From Amaranthus tricolor (lineage: Eukaryota > Streptophyta > Magnoliopsida > Caryophyllales > Amaranthaceae), in NCBI RefSeq assembly GCF_026212465.1, contig NC_080056.1, positions 21,284,554 through 21,348,553 on the forward strand: a DNA stretch of 64,000 bases. The letters are read 5' to 3'. Below, one piece after another: positions 12,315 to 23,900 of this stretch. The translations under genes were made by a program, and so were the position numbers. Each line of letters opens with the position of its first letter. Position 1 is the stretch's first letter. Under the pieces are notes generated by a model. The model did no database searches and had not been told where the DNA came from. It saw only the letters and a program-made list of their open reading frames with translations.

Positions 12315-12326
12315 TGGTATCAGAGC
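12315..12326 (+). promoter_or_regulatory. Primer-binding site (initiator tRNA-Met)
   Basis: TGGTATCAGAGC starts two bases after the 5' LTR. It is complementary to the 3' end of plant initiator methionine tRNA, the usual minus-strand primer of gypsy elements. Confidence 0.95.
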
Positions 12327-12479
12327 TGAACGGTTCCGAGGCTTGCTTGAGTGAGTTACTTGGAATCTAAGCAATTGACTTGACCATAGAGTGAGGTACT
12401 TGGATAGTAAGAAATGGGGATTGCTTTTAGAAAAGCAAGGAAGTATGTAAGACTACATATAAATTTCTGTTTTTGTAGG

Positions 12480-15400
12480 ATGCCTCCTAGAAGAAGAACC
12501 TCTGCTGAGAAGGAGTCTTCTCGCCAACGTTTGAGAGCTCTAGAGAATGCTATCATTGCCCTCGCAAATCGATCCACTGGTCCGGCTAACAACCAGTCTG
12601 TTTTTGATCGATTTGATCGCCACCGTCCCCCAGCCTATGAGGGTACTGCCGATCCTGTAGTTCTCGAAGGTTGGTTGCGTGAGATAGAAAAACTCTTTGA
12701 CGCGACCGGCTGCCCAGATGCTGAAAAGGTAGCTATTGGCTCGTATTACCTGAAGAAAGAGGCTGACAACTGGTGGGGTATGGTCAAAGCTGAGTGTCTT
12801 GCTACCACTGGCTTTGGGTGGGAACAGTTCTCCACGAAGTTGAAGGAAAGATTCTATCCGGACGAGTTGAGGTGGCTGAAAAGAGAAGAGTTTCTCTCTC
12901 TGGAACAGGGTTCTATGTCAGTGCAAGCATATACTGACAAGTTCACAGAGTTGTCTCGTTTTGCTGCTGTTTTGATCCCTTCTGAAGCTGAGAAAGTGAG
13001 GTTGTATGTAAGGAGGTTAGACGCCCGGATTAGGGTACCAGTGATGTGTTCAGGTGCTGCAACTTTCCAGAGGGCTTATGAAGTTGCCCTTAGTGCTTAT
13101 GCTGCAGTTCAAGAGGAAGAAGCTGCTAGATGTGCTCTCACAGCCAAGAGGCCCCCTCCCTCATTTCATACTGCAAACCCCTCCAAGAAGTCTAAGCTTA
13201 TTCCTGCGAAGAAGGGGAGTACTTCTGATTCTAAACCGAAGAAGTGTTTCAAGTGCCAGAAGGATTGGCACCCTGGCAAAAATTGTGATGGTTCTGCTGT
13301 CAAGTGTTTCTATTGCAATGGTGAGGGTCACCGTTCGTACTCTTGCCCTAAGAATTCTGATGCAGGCAAGACAATTAGTGGTGGTAGTGCCCCTCTCCGC
13401 AACAGGGTTTATAATATGACCGAAACCGGGGAAGAATCAGATGTTGATGTCATTGCCGGTACTATTCTTGTAAACTCTATTCCTGCTTATGTTTTATTTG
13501 ATACTGGTGCTACTGCTTCTTTCATCTCTTCTTCCTTTATTGAAAAAGCCAAGTTGAACTCTTCTATGTCTGTTAAATCTATGATCTCCCTTCCTAATGG
13601 GGAGAAAATTTCTTGTCATCGCGCTTTTCAAAGCATTCCTGTTATCATTAACGAGGTAGAATTGACTGCAAATCTTAAAGAGTTCCCCATGGACGAATTC
13701 GATGTGATATTTGGCATGGATTGGTTAAAGGAATACCGAGCTGTATTCCATTGTAGGGATGAGAAGGTGGTGTTGAGAAACCATAAAGGGGAGAGAGTTT
13801 CTTATTCTAACACCAAGGCAAAACCTGGTGTGAAGATCATCTCTGCTATGAAGATGATGAAAATACAAAGGAAAGGGAATGAAGTTTTCTTGTGCAAAGT
13901 GACTGAAGTCTCTGAAGGCGTTAAGCTTGAAGACATTCCCATTGTTAGGGACTATCCAGATGTATTTCCCGAAGAATTACCTGGAATCCCTCCCGAAAGA
14001 GATGTAGAATTTGGGATTGATTTAATTCCAGGTACCGCTCCTATTTCTAAACCCCCCTATAGAATGGCACCCTCAGAAATGCAAGAGTTAAAGACTCAGT
14101 TGCAAGAGCTTATCGATAAGGGTTTTATAAGGCCCAGTGCTTCTCCTTGGGGTGCTCCAGTTCTATTTGTGAAGAAGAAAGATGGTAGTATGCGGCTGTG
14201 TGTTGACTACCGTGAACTGAACAAGGTAACTATCAAAAATAGATATCCCTTGCCAAGAATTGACGATCTTTTTGATCAATTAAAGGGCGCGGGTGTCTTT
14301 TCTAAGATTGACCTTAGGTCTGGTTACCATCAGATCCCTGTGAGGGAAGATGATATTCAAAAGACAGCTTTCCGGACTAGATATGGGCATTATGAATTTG
14401 TCGTCATGCCCTTCGGTCTTACGAATGCCCCTGCTGTGTTTATGGACCAGATGAATAGGTCCTTTCACGATTTGTTGGATGAATGTGTAGTTGTCTTCAT
14501 TGATGACATCTTGGTATTCTCAAAAGATGAAGAAGAGCATGTTCAACATCTAGAAATGGTGTTAAACATTCTCAGGAAGCAGAAATGGATTGCCAAGTTC
14601 TCAAAATGTGGATTTTGGCTTAAGAAAGTGGCATTTCTAGGCCATGTTATTAGCAAGGAAGGTGTGAAGGTTGATCCAGCGAAGATTAAAGCTATTTTGG
14701 AATGGGCAAGTCCCTCTAGTGTAACTGAAGTTCGGAGTTTTCTAGGACTTGCAGGCTATTATCGAAGGTTTGTGCATAACTTCTCTATTATTGCTCAACC
14801 TTTGACAAAATTGATGAAGAAAGACTGCAAGTTTAGATGGTCCAAAGAGTGCGAAAAGGCTTTTCAGTTATTGAAAGAAAAGCTCACATCTGCTCCTGTC
14901 TTAGTCTTGCCGACAGAAGGAGAGGAGTATGAGGTGTTCAGTGATGCCTCGAAGAGTGGACTAGGGTGTGTGTTGATGCAACGGGGTAAGGTTATTGCCT
15001 ATGCTTCAAGGCAATTAAAAGTTCATGAGAAGAATTACCCTACGCATGATCTTGAATTGGCTGCAGTGGTGTTTGCATTAAAGATTTGGCGACACTATTT
15101 ATATGGTGTTTCGTGCAAAATTTACACTGATCATAAAAGCCTCAAGTATATTTTCACTCAGAAAGAATTGAATATGCGTCAGAGGCGCTGGCTTGAGCTT
15201 ATCAAGGATTATGATTTGACCTTGGAGTATATGGAAGGAAAGGCTAATAGGGTTGCAGATGCCCTGAGTCGAAAGCCTGGACCCTTGCTGAATTTTATGA
15301 AGGTACTCTCTAAGGACTTATGTGAGGAATTCAGCAAGATGGAAATTGAAGTGGTTTCATTAGGTGGGGTTAAAGCTCGCTTAAGCGCTATGAGTTCTGA

Positions 15401-16847
15401 GCCTGCTCTTTATGCTGAGTTAAGAGAGAAGCAACAAAATGATCCTAAACTTCGGAAGATTCGAGCTGCAAAGGCTCAAGGACGAGCTGAGAGTTTTGAT
15501 ATTGCAGAGGATGGGAGTATGAAGTTCAAAGGGCGATGGTGTGTGCCTAATGATCCGATTTTGAAGAACGAAATCATGAGTGAAGCTCATAACACTCCTT
15601 ATTCAGTGCATCCTGGAGGTTCGAAGATGTATAAGGACCTCAAGCTAACCTTTTGGTGGCCTTGTATGAAAAAGGAGGTTGCTGAATTTGTTGCCAAGTG
15701 TTTGGTGTGTCAGAAGGTGAAAATTGAGCATCAAAGGCCAGGTGGTTTGTTACAACCCCTTCCTATTCCAGCATGGAAGTTTGACTCGGTTTCCATGGAT
15801 TTTGTGATGGGGCTTCCTAATGCTGCTGGTGGCTTGAATGCAGTATGGGTAATAGTTGATCGGTTGACCAAGGTTGCCAGATTTATTCCTATGAAGAAGA
15901 CTTGGTCAATGGAGCAAATGGCAGAGGCTTATTCAAATGAAATCATAAGGTTGCATGGTGTACCTAGGGAAATTGTGTCCGATCGTGATCCCAGGTTTTT
16001 ATCTCATTTCTGTTCCTCGTTACAAAAGGCTTTTGGTACTAAGTTGAAGTTGAGTACCGCTTTCCATGCTGCAACTGATGGGCAAATGGAGAGAACAATC
16101 CAGACTTTGGAAGACATGCTCCGTGCTTGTGCCCTGGAATTCCAAGGCTCGTGGGTGAAGTCTTTAAGCTTGGTAGAGTTCTCTTACAACAATAGCTATC
16201 ATGCGAGCATCCAAATGGCTCCCTACGAGGCTCTTTATGGTAGGAAATGTCGTAGTCCTACTTTCTGGAGCGACATAAGTGATTCGTTGGTGTTGGGACC
16301 CGATCTTATCCAATCTACAATAGATAAGGTCAAAGTTATTCAAGCAAAGATGAAGGCTGCCCAGGATCGACAAAAGTCTTATGCCGATTTGAGTAGGAGA
16401 CCTATAACTTATGATGTTGGGGATAAGGTGCTTTTGAAGGTATCCCCAATGAAGGGAGTAATGAGATTTGGTGTGAAGGGCAAGCTCAGCCCTAAGTATG
16501 TGGGTCCTTATGAGGTACTTGAGAGGATTGGTAAAGTGGCTTATAAGTTGGCTTTGCCAGTCGAGCTATCTAAGGTTCACAATGTGTTCCATGTTTCTCA
16601 GTTACGGCGTTATCGAAGTGACCCTTCGCATGTTATAGCCGTAGAGTCGGTAGAGGTCAAGCCTAATTTGACTTTTGAGGAAAAGCCAGTCAAAATCCTT
16701 GATCGTCAGGTACGTTCTCTGAGGAGAAAGGAAGTCCCAATAATGAAAAAGTTGTGGTGTAGTCAAAAGTATGAACAAGCCACCTGGGAAACTGAGGAGT
16801 CAATGCGACTTAAGTATCCCGAGTTGTTTGTAACCGAACAAAGGTAA
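12480..16847 (+). CDS. Gag-Pol polyprotein of the gypsy element
   Basis: Encodes the particle protein and all replication enzymes in one 1,455-aa frame. The chosen start is the ATG at 12480 (MPPRRR...); an in-frame ATG at 12414 would add 22 residues, but an acceptor-like TTTTTGTAG ends just before 12479. Domains: Gag (about 40-210); two zinc knuckles, CX2CX4HX4C, at 256 and 276; protease with DTGA at 341; reverse transcriptase with FIDD at 673-676; RNase H (about 815-930, FSDAS and TDHKSL); integrase zinc finger (about 1040-1080); catalytic D1107, D1168 and E1204 with D35E spacing; C-terminal chromodomain-like segment (about 1398-1450), known in chromoviruses to guide integration to certain chromatin. 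All key catalytic residues are present. Oddity: the usual HPQTDGQ motif before the integrase Glu reads HAATDGQ. Confidence 0.95.
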   Translation: MPPRRRTSAEKESSRQRLRALENAIIALANRSTGPANNQSVFDRFDRHRPPAYEGTADPVVLEGWLREIEKLFDATGCPDAEKVAIGSYYLKKEADNWWGMVKAECLATTGFGWEQFSTKLKERFYPDELRWLKREEFLSLEQGSMSVQAYTDKFTELSRFAAVLIPSEAEKVRLYVRRLDARIRVPVMCSGAATFQRAYEVALSAYAAVQEEEAARCALTAKRPPPSFHTANPSKKSKLIPAKKGSTSDSKPKKCFKCQKDWHPGKNCDGSAVKCFYCNGEGHRSYSCPKNSDAGKTISGGSAPLRNRVYNMTETGEESDVDVIAGTILVNSIPAYVLFDTGATASFISSSFIEKAKLNSSMSVKSMISLPNGEKISCHRAFQSIPVIINEVELTANLKEFPMDEFDVIFGMDWLKEYRAVFHCRDEKVVLRNHKGERVSYSNTKAKPGVKIISAMKMMKIQRKGNEVFLCKVTEVSEGVKLEDIPIVRDYPDVFPEELPGIPPERDVEFGIDLIPGTAPISKPPYRMAPSEMQELKTQLQELIDKGFIRPSASPWGAPVLFVKKKDGSMRLCVDYRELNKVTIKNRYPLPRIDDLFDQLKGAGVFSKIDLRSGYHQIPVREDDIQKTAFRTRYGHYEFVVMPFGLTNAPAVFMDQMNRSFHDLLDECVVVFIDDILVFSKDEEEHVQHLEMVLNILRKQKWIAKFSKCGFWLKKVAFLGHVISKEGVKVDPAKIKAILEWASPSSVTEVRSFLGLAGYYRRFVHNFSIIAQPLTKLMKKDCKFRWSKECEKAFQLLKEKLTSAPVLVLPTEGEEYEVFSDASKSGLGCVLMQRGKVIAYASRQLKVHEKNYPTHDLELAAVVFALKIWRHYLYGVSCKIYTDHKSLKYIFTQKELNMRQRRWLELIKDYDLTLEYMEGKANRVADALSRKPGPLLNFMKVLSKDLCEEFSKMEIEVVSLGGVKARLSAMSSEPALYAELREKQQNDPKLRKIRAAKAQGRAESFDIAEDGSMKFKGRWCVPNDPILKNEIMSEAHNTPYSVHPGGSKMYKDLKLTFWWPCMKKEVAEFVAKCLVCQKVKIEHQRPGGLLQPLPIPAWKFDSVSMDFVMGLPNAAGGLNAVWVIVDRLTKVARFIPMKKTWSMEQMAEAYSNEIIRLHGVPREIVSDRDPRFLSHFCSSLQKAFGTKLKLSTAFHAATDGQMERTIQTLEDMLRACALEFQGSWVKSLSLVEFSYNNSYHASIQMAPYEALYGRKCRSPTFWSDISDSLVLGPDLIQSTIDKVKVIQAKMKAAQDRQKSYADLSRRPITYDVGDKVLLKVSPMKGVMRFGVKGKLSPKYVGPYEVLERIGKVAYKLALPVELSKVHNVFHVSQLRRYRSDPSHVIAVESVEVKPNLTFEEKPVKILDRQVRSLRRKEVPIMKKLWCSQKYEQATWETEESMRLKYPELFVTEQR

Positions 16848-16907
16848 TTATTTCGTCCTTGTTTCCTTATCTTTCTCTTTGTAAGTTTCGAGGACGAAAC
16901 TTTTTAT

Positions 16908-16919
16908 AAGTGGGTAGGA
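16908..16919 (+). promoter_or_regulatory. Polypurine tract of the gypsy element
   Basis: The purine-rich run AAGTGGGTAGGA ends just before the 3' LTR at 16921. It contains two T interruptions, as is common in this lineage. It is the expected plus-strand primer site. Confidence 0.7.
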
Positions 16920-16920
16920 T

Positions 16921-19500
16921 TGTAATGCCCCGAATTTTCTCTATGGCATAATTTCCGTTTTTCCCCTTTATAGTTACTTTTCTTTAAGTCTACTCTTTAA
17001 TTTAAAATAAATTATTATAATATTATTTGTGATTTAGTATAACTATCTCTTTTATGCTTTATTATATGATTTAAAATGTGCATAAGTTATTATTATTATT
17101 ATTATTGTTGCTGTTGCTGAGTTGATATATTATTTGCATTAGATTTATGTACTACTATTATATGTCCTAGGTTATTTATTTTTGGACCAACTTGTGGTAA
17201 CAAGTTTTAAATTAGGAGGACTAAATATGTTTTTAGTACACTATTATCATGATAGGCTTGTAAAATTAGTGTTTAATTAGGATAATTAATTCTAATTTAT
17301 GCTTAATTAATTGGTACATTCTAGAATGGAATGAATGCATGAACATCCTTCAAATCTTTTCATTTTCTTTTTCTCAAGTTGATTGAACTTCCTAATGCTC
17401 ATAAATTTCAACCATTATGAGAAGTCTTTTGGGATGGTTTTTCCCCTCCTATAAATACTAGCCTATTGTTATGTAATTTTTCATTCATTCATAAACTAGC
17501 TCATAAACTTTCTTTCTCTCATTCTTTTCTCTAAAAAAAAAAGATTACTTGCTTTATTTTCCTTCAAGTGTCAAAATATTATCATATTTTTGGGCTACTT
17601 TTGAAGACTTATTTTGAATTATTCAAGCTTACTTCAAGGAATTTATTTTGCAAATTATTTGGGAGATTATCTTGGAGTTTTCTTTAATCTTCTAAAGATT
17701 ATTACTTTCCTCCATTATCCAGGTAACTAGATTTTTCTTCACTTAGTTTCTTAATTAAACATAGAAGTCTTGTTTAGAATTAATTTAAAACTTAAATTGA
17801 TTAATTCGGTTTTATATTGTCAATTTTGCTTTAATTATTTTCATGCATATATTATTGTTATTTTAATTTCCTATGATGTGTTATAACATAGATTTAATTT
17901 AGGATTGGTTAAAATTTAATTTTCGTGATTTGAATAATTTTATTTTAAATTATTATGAAAATCTGGAAAATCTGCACTTTTTATTAATAGTAATTTGGCT
18001 ATAATTTATTGATTTTAATTTATTTCCACATTATTTTAACACTAAACTATGTTACAATCAGTAGGTAATAGTGTAAATTAATTTTGATGAATTTGGGTTT
18101 AATTTTACAAAATTATTATTTAATAATGGCTTAAACTAGTTAATTTGAATTTTGTGATTTAATTAAGGTTAAGAGGAATTAAAATCTTATTTAAATTATT
18201 AATTTATTATTTTTGATCATGTACCTAATTGCTTGGTTATGTGTTAATTTCATATACTACTTATTTATTAAAATAGATAGTTTATGACCATTTGTTGTTA
18301 AAGTCATGTAAATAGAGAACTTGACTTTGGCATTGACTTTGACCTTGACCATTGACTTTTGTTGACTATTATAATGGTTATGTGATTTTATTTTGATGGT
18401 TTATAAAATTGTTTTGTTGCATGTCGACAAGTTTATACTTAAGAATAAAATAACATTGTCTGTAGTATATTCTTGCCAAGAGTTGTAGTAAGGTGTATTC
18501 TTGATTAAGTTTGAATTATCCTTATTCCAAACTCAGACATTACAACTTAAACTGTATGATTTTGATCTTGATTGATTTTGAACTACTCCTTAAGTTTTTT
18601 TGGTATTTTGAAAATGGTCAATGTGGCCTTTGGGTTCTTAAGGGTAAATCCATAGTGGTTCCTTATGAACATTTGTTTTGGTTTTGAGATTTGACTTTTG
18701 GGTTCTTAAGGGTAAATCCATAGTGGTTCCTTATGAACATTGGTTTTGTTGTTATTTGGAAATCGTTGGGTAAGTCCATAGTGGTTCCTTCGATTGGACA
18801 GCACATCTATAGTAGATTGGTTTTAGATTTAGTTGTCGTTCTCGTTATGCTGGATCTTCGGAAAACGAGAGAGATTGGCCATTCTTAGACAGGGTTATAT
18901 CATTGTGGTTGACCCGAGGTTCGCCCTGACTTTATCTAGGCTTAGTGGGCCGCGAATTTGTTCACTGCGTCTGTTCCAAGTACGACTTGAAAATATTGTT
19001 AACTTGACTTTGTTAAATTGTTTTGGAAAAGTTATCCTTGGTTTTAATTGATTTGGTTATCCTATTTTGGTATTAATTTAATTGATCAACATTATTTGAC
19101 TTAATTAGTTTGGCTCATATTGTTGGATCGTTGTTAATTGATTTGAATTTTAATTAAGCCTTGCATTAGTTCTTTGTTTAAATTTGAACCTTGGTGTTAA
19201 GGACAGTCTAGTTACTGGCCACTAAGTGGTAATTTGTTGTTTAGTTGTTGCAGGTGATGATTGAATTCACTCGGAAGGACTGGGGAATAAGACTGAGAGA
19301 GTGTAGGGTTACCTAGAACATCAAGTTGAAGTTTAGATGTTTTATTTTATTTTTATTTATGGGAATGTTTTACTCCCTGGATTATTATGTAATGACTTTT
19401 TGATTTAGTTTATTCGAAGTTATAATATTCCGAAAATTTAGTGACCCAACTTAGTGTATTGTTTCCGCCAGTACACCCTATATTAAGACGGGTCATTACA
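16921..19500 (+). repeat. 3' LTR of the gypsy element
   Basis: Same length (2,580 bp) as the 5' LTR. I see five substitutions: one near 17078, two adjacent near 18166, one near 18786 and one near 19285. The TATA box is at 17450-17457. It ends in CATTACA directly before the duplicated aatat. Confidence 0.95.
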
Positions 19501-19505
19501 AATAT
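19501..19505 (+). repeat. Target site duplication, right copy (aatat)
   Basis: Exact repeat of 9728-9732, marking the gypsy insertion into element B. Confidence 0.95.
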
Positions 19506-19536
19506 GTTTAAGAAGAATATGGTTTTGACTTTCATC

Positions 19537-19546
19537 AAGTGGGAGA
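19537..19546 (+). promoter_or_regulatory. Polypurine tract of element B
   Basis: AAGTGGGAGA lies directly before the TG that starts the LTR of element B. Confidence 0.65.
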
Positions 19547-19547
19547 T

Positions 19548-20887
19548 TGAAGACTCAACTCTCTTAAATGATGATAATTCAGCACACATATTGATTAAAC
19601 AAATAATTTAAGTAATTACATTTAGTTGTTTAAGTTAGTCTAAAATCATATTGGATATAAATTGAATAATTGATATATATGTTTAAGTCCGAATTATTGG
19701 AATATGCTTAAATAACTTAAGTTTATCTTATGGTTAAATTCATAAGTCTTGAAATTGGTTTTAATCTCTTGAAGGTGATTATGTTATTTTCGTTATTATA
19801 TTTGAAACATTTTAATAGGTTAAGGTTCATTAAAATTAACTTTGAAATATTTTAATAAGTCAAGGTTTATTAAACTTATATTTGAAATATTTTGATAGGT
19901 CAAGGTTCATTAAAATTAACTTTGAAATATATTAATAGGTTAAAATATCGAAATTAAGTTTGTTTATACGTTTGTTACTAACGTTTGAATATTTAAATTT
20001 GAATATAAAATATGTTCCTAAAATAGTTGAATGATTAATTATGCATAGTAAGCTAAACATGTTTTGTTATTATTAGTACTCGTTAATATTTGAATTTAAA
20101 TTATGTTGTTAAGCTAATTAAAGAGTTTCCTATAAATAAGGAGATATTTTAAATTGATACCAAAATAGGAAATGGTTTTTGCTTAGTTTTCATTATCTTG
20201 TATGAGTTTTAACGTGGCAGGATAGCATTGGTTATTAAAATTAAATTACAACACACAATGACAAAATTATCGTAGCTGTCAGTACACGTCAGTTTGAAAT
20301 AAAGCTCAAGGTCTTGAAGATTGGCATAGAATATCCAGATCAACAAAATTAACAGATGAAGCTTTCTTGCTTTTCAAGGAGATGTTGAGGCGTAACATCT
20401 ATAACTACAAGGCTTCATTTCGGAATTAAGGATACACCTTTATATAACTCTATGCACCTTTTCTTACATCTTTCTCTCTTGTAATAAGATTATTTCTTAC
20501 AATTTATAATAGGCTTAAGTGTTAAAAAGAGTTAGATTATCTCATAGTTTAATGTGCCTAACTTAGAAAACTTTTCAAAGTGTTCAACTTGTAATCTCTA
20601 TTGAGAGATTGGGATTTTCTTTTATTAAAGGGACTTGTAAGACATTTCTTCAAGGGAAAGAACGTGGTAAGAGAAGATAGTGAGATCTTATAGTTTGTCT
20701 TAAAATCAAATTAATTAAAGGCGTTGAAATCCTACGGGTTGATAGAGAACCCATAGGCGGGGAGTAGTTTGTTTAGAAACGAACCTCGTTAACATATCGT
20801 TATTGTCTTACATATTGACTCAAAACAGTCCTAGAAAAAAGTTTTAAAGGTCACTCAATCTCTTGAGATATTCTTCCAGCCAAAACA
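19548..20887 (+). repeat. 3' LTR of element B
   Basis: Starts TGAAGACTC after a polypurine tract and ends, as best I can judge, in CA at 20887, just before satellite sequence resumes. The length is about 1,340 bp. TATA-like boxes are TATAAATA at 20131-20138 and another near 20441. The right boundary is inferred from the CA end and from the return of the satellite, because no second LTR is present to compare. Confidence 0.7.
19801..19946 (+). repeat. 40-bp minisatellite inside LTR B (about 3.6 copies)
   Basis: Units at 19801-19840, 19841-19880, 19881-19920 and a partial one to 19946 start with TTTGAAA and contain AATAGGTTAAGGTTCATT with a few changes. All full units are 40 bp. Confidence 0.9.
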
Positions 20888-20905
20888 TTGAAACGCTCAT
20901 ACTCA

Positions 20906-23900
20906 TACTCAATCTCGCATAAAGTGGTTCAAACTTGGTTTTTCTGAACAAAACTTTGCTCACGACACTATTTGGTATATATTATTGTGTTGAAATGCTT
21001 AGAATCCAAAATAATAGTCATATTCGTGAAATGACGTCCTAAGTTGCGTGTTTGAGGTTTTTAAAGCGTTTTCAGCACTTTCTAGCATAAAGTGGTTCAA
21101 ACTTGGTTTGTCTGAACAAAACTTGGCACACGACACTATTTGGTATATATTATTGTGTTGAAATTCTTAGAATCCAAAACAATAGTCATATGCTTGAAAT
21201 TACGTGCTAAGTTGCGTTGTTTAGGATTTTTAAGCATTTTTGGCACTTTCTCGCATAAAGTGGTTCAAAATTGGTTTGTTTGGCACGAAACTTGGCACAC
21301 GACACTATTTAGTATATATTATTGTGATAAAATAGTTAGAATCCCAAACAATAGTCATATGCTTGAAATTACATGCTAAGTTGCATTTTTAAGGTTTTTG
21401 AGCTTTTTTCACACTTTCTCGCATAAAGTGGTCCAAAGTTGGTTTGTTTTGCATGAAACTTGGAACAAAACACAATTTGGCATATAGTATTGTGTTGAAA
21501 TGGTTAGAATCGTAAAAAAAATAGCAATATGCTTTAAATTAAGTGCTAAGTTGTGTTTTTGAGGTTTTTTTAAGCTTCTTTTGCATTTTCTCTCATAATG
21601 TGGTTCAAACTTTATTTGTTTGCCACGAAACTTGGCACACAACACTATTTGGTATATATTATTGTGTTGAAATGGTGACTATGCAAAACAATAGCCATAT
21701 GCTTGAAATTACGTGCTAAGTTGCGTTTTTAAGATTTTTTCAGCTTTTTGGCATTTTCTTGTATAAAGTGCTTCAAACTTGGTTTGTTTACCACGAAACA
21801 TGGCACACAAATGTATTTGGTATATTTTATTTTGTTGAAATAGTGAAAATCAAAAACAATAGCCATATGCTTGAAATTACGTGCGGAGTTGCGTGTTTGA
21901 GGTTTTTTAAGAGTTTTTGGCACTTTCTCGCATAAAGTGGTTCAAAATTGGTTTGTTTTGCATGAAACTTGGCACTAAACACTATTTGGTATAAAATATT
22001 GTGTTTAAATGGTTAGAATTGAAAACAATATTCATATGCTTGAAATTACGTTCTAAGTTGTGGTTATGGGGTTTTTTAAGCATTTTTGGCACTTTCTCGG
22101 ATCAAGCATTTCAAACATAGTTTGTGTTGCATGAAAAATTGCACACAATGTTATTTCTTATATAATATTTTTTTGAAATTATTAGAATCAAAAACATATA
22201 GTCATGTGCTTGAAATTACGTGCTAAGTTGTGTGTTTGTGGTTTTTTAAGCGTTTTAGGCACTTTCTCACATAAAGTGGTTCAAACTTGGTTTATTTGGC
22301 ATGAAACTTGGCTCACGACACTAATTGGTATAAACTATTGTGTTGAAATAGTTAGAATCGAAAAAAATAGTTTTATGCTTTAAATTACGTGCTAAATTGC
22401 GTTTTTAATGTTTTTTGAGCTTCTTGGGCACTTTCTCACATAAAGTGGGTAAAATGTGGTTTGTTTTGCAGGAAACTTGTCACAAAAAAGTATTTGGTAT
22501 ATATTTTTGTGTTGAAATAGTGAGAATTAAAAACAATAGTCATATGCTTGAAATTACATGCTAAGTTGCGTTTTTGAGGTTTTTTAAGCGTTTTTGGCAC
22601 TTTCTAGCATAAAGTGGTACAAACTTTAGATTGTTTTTCATGAAACTTGGTAAACAACACTATTTTGTATATTTTATTGTGTTGCAATAATTAGAATCCA
22701 AAACATTAGTCATATCCTTGAAATTACGTGCTAAGTTGCGTTTTTAAGGTTTTTTTAATCTTTTTTGACACTTTCTCGCATAAAGTGGTTAAAATGTGTT
22801 TTTTTTGCTAGAAACTTGTCACTAAACAATATTTCGTATACATTATTGTGTTGAATTGGTTAAAATCGAACACAATAATCATATGCTTGAAATTACGTTC
22901 TAAGTAGCATTTTTGTGGTTTTTTAAAGCTTTTTTGGCACTTTCTCGCATAAAGTAGTTCAAACATGGTTTGTTTTGCATGAAACATTATATCCAACACT
23001 ATTTGTTATATATTATTGTGTTGAAATGCTCAGAATCAAAAGGATAACGTCATATGCTTGAAATTACGTGCTAAATTGCATGTTTGTGGTTTTTTTACCA
23101 TTTTAGGCACTTTCTCGCATAAAGTGGTTCAAACTTGGTTTGTTTGGCATGAAACTGGGTACACGACACTAATTGCTACATATTATTATGTTGAAATGGT
23201 TAGAATCCAAAACAATAGTTATATGTTTAAAATTCCGTGCTAAGTTTCGTTTTTTTAAGATTTTTAATCGTTTTTGGCACTTTCTCGCATAAAGTGGTTC
23301 GACTTGGTTTGTTTAGCGCGAAATTTGGCACACGATACTACTTGGTATATATTATTTTGTTGAAATAGTTAGAATCCAAAAAAATAGTCATATGCTTGAA
23401 ATTACGTGCTAAGTTGCGTTTCTAAGGTTTTTAAAGATTTTTTAGCACTTTCTCGCTTAAAGTGGTCCAAACTTGGTTTGTTTTTCATAACTTGGCACTA
23501 AACACAATTTGGTATATAGTATTGTGTTGAAATAGTTATAATTGAAAAATTACGTACTAAGTTGCGTTTTTGAGATTTTTTAAGCGTGTTTGGCATTTTC
23601 TCGCATAATGTGGTTAAAACTTTCTTTGTTTGCCATGAAACTTAGCACACAACACTATTTGGTATATATTATTGAGTTAAGATGGTTATAATCGAAAGAA
23701 TTAGGCATATGCTTGTAATTACGTGTGAAGTTAAAGTTTTACGATTTTTAAATCTTTTTTGGCATTTTCTAGGGTAAAGTGGTTCGAACTTGGTTTGTTT
23801 ACCACAAAACTTGGCATATAACACTATTTGGTATATATTATTGTGTTGAAATGGTGACAGTCAAAAACAATAGTCATATGCTAGAAATTACGTGCTAAGT

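Larger units (their letters stand above)
9733..19500 (+). mobile_element. Complete Ty3/gypsy element, Tekay/Del-type chromovirus
   Basis: A full-length 9,768-bp LTR retrotransposon: 2,580-bp LTRs of exactly equal length (9733-12312 and 16921-19500), TG...CA ends, a primer-binding site complementary to initiator tRNA-Met, one uninterrupted Gag-Pol frame, a polypurine tract, and a 5-bp target duplication aatat. By eye I count five mismatches between the LTRs (about 0.2%), so the insertion is recent. Long LTRs and an integrase ending in a divergent chromodomain fit the Tekay/Del lineage. It sits between the accessory purine tracts and the true 3' LTR of element B. It may still be able to move, but one altered integrase motif (see the CDS) leaves that open. 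Confidence 0.95.
5435..20887 (+). mobile_element. Sirevirus-like Ty1/copia element B, interrupted by a gypsy insertion
   Basis: A second copia element whose sequence differs clearly from A and C. Parts in order are pol (5440-7074), a spacer, an envelope-position gene (7616-8987), noncoding DNA with several purine tracts, then, after the gypsy insertion at 9733-19500, the true polypurine tract and 3' LTR (19548-20887). The 5' LTR, gag, protease and integrase are missing. Linking the two sides rests on the gypsy target duplication aatat at 9728-9732 and 19501-19505, which shows the flanks were once contiguous. Confidence 0.75.
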
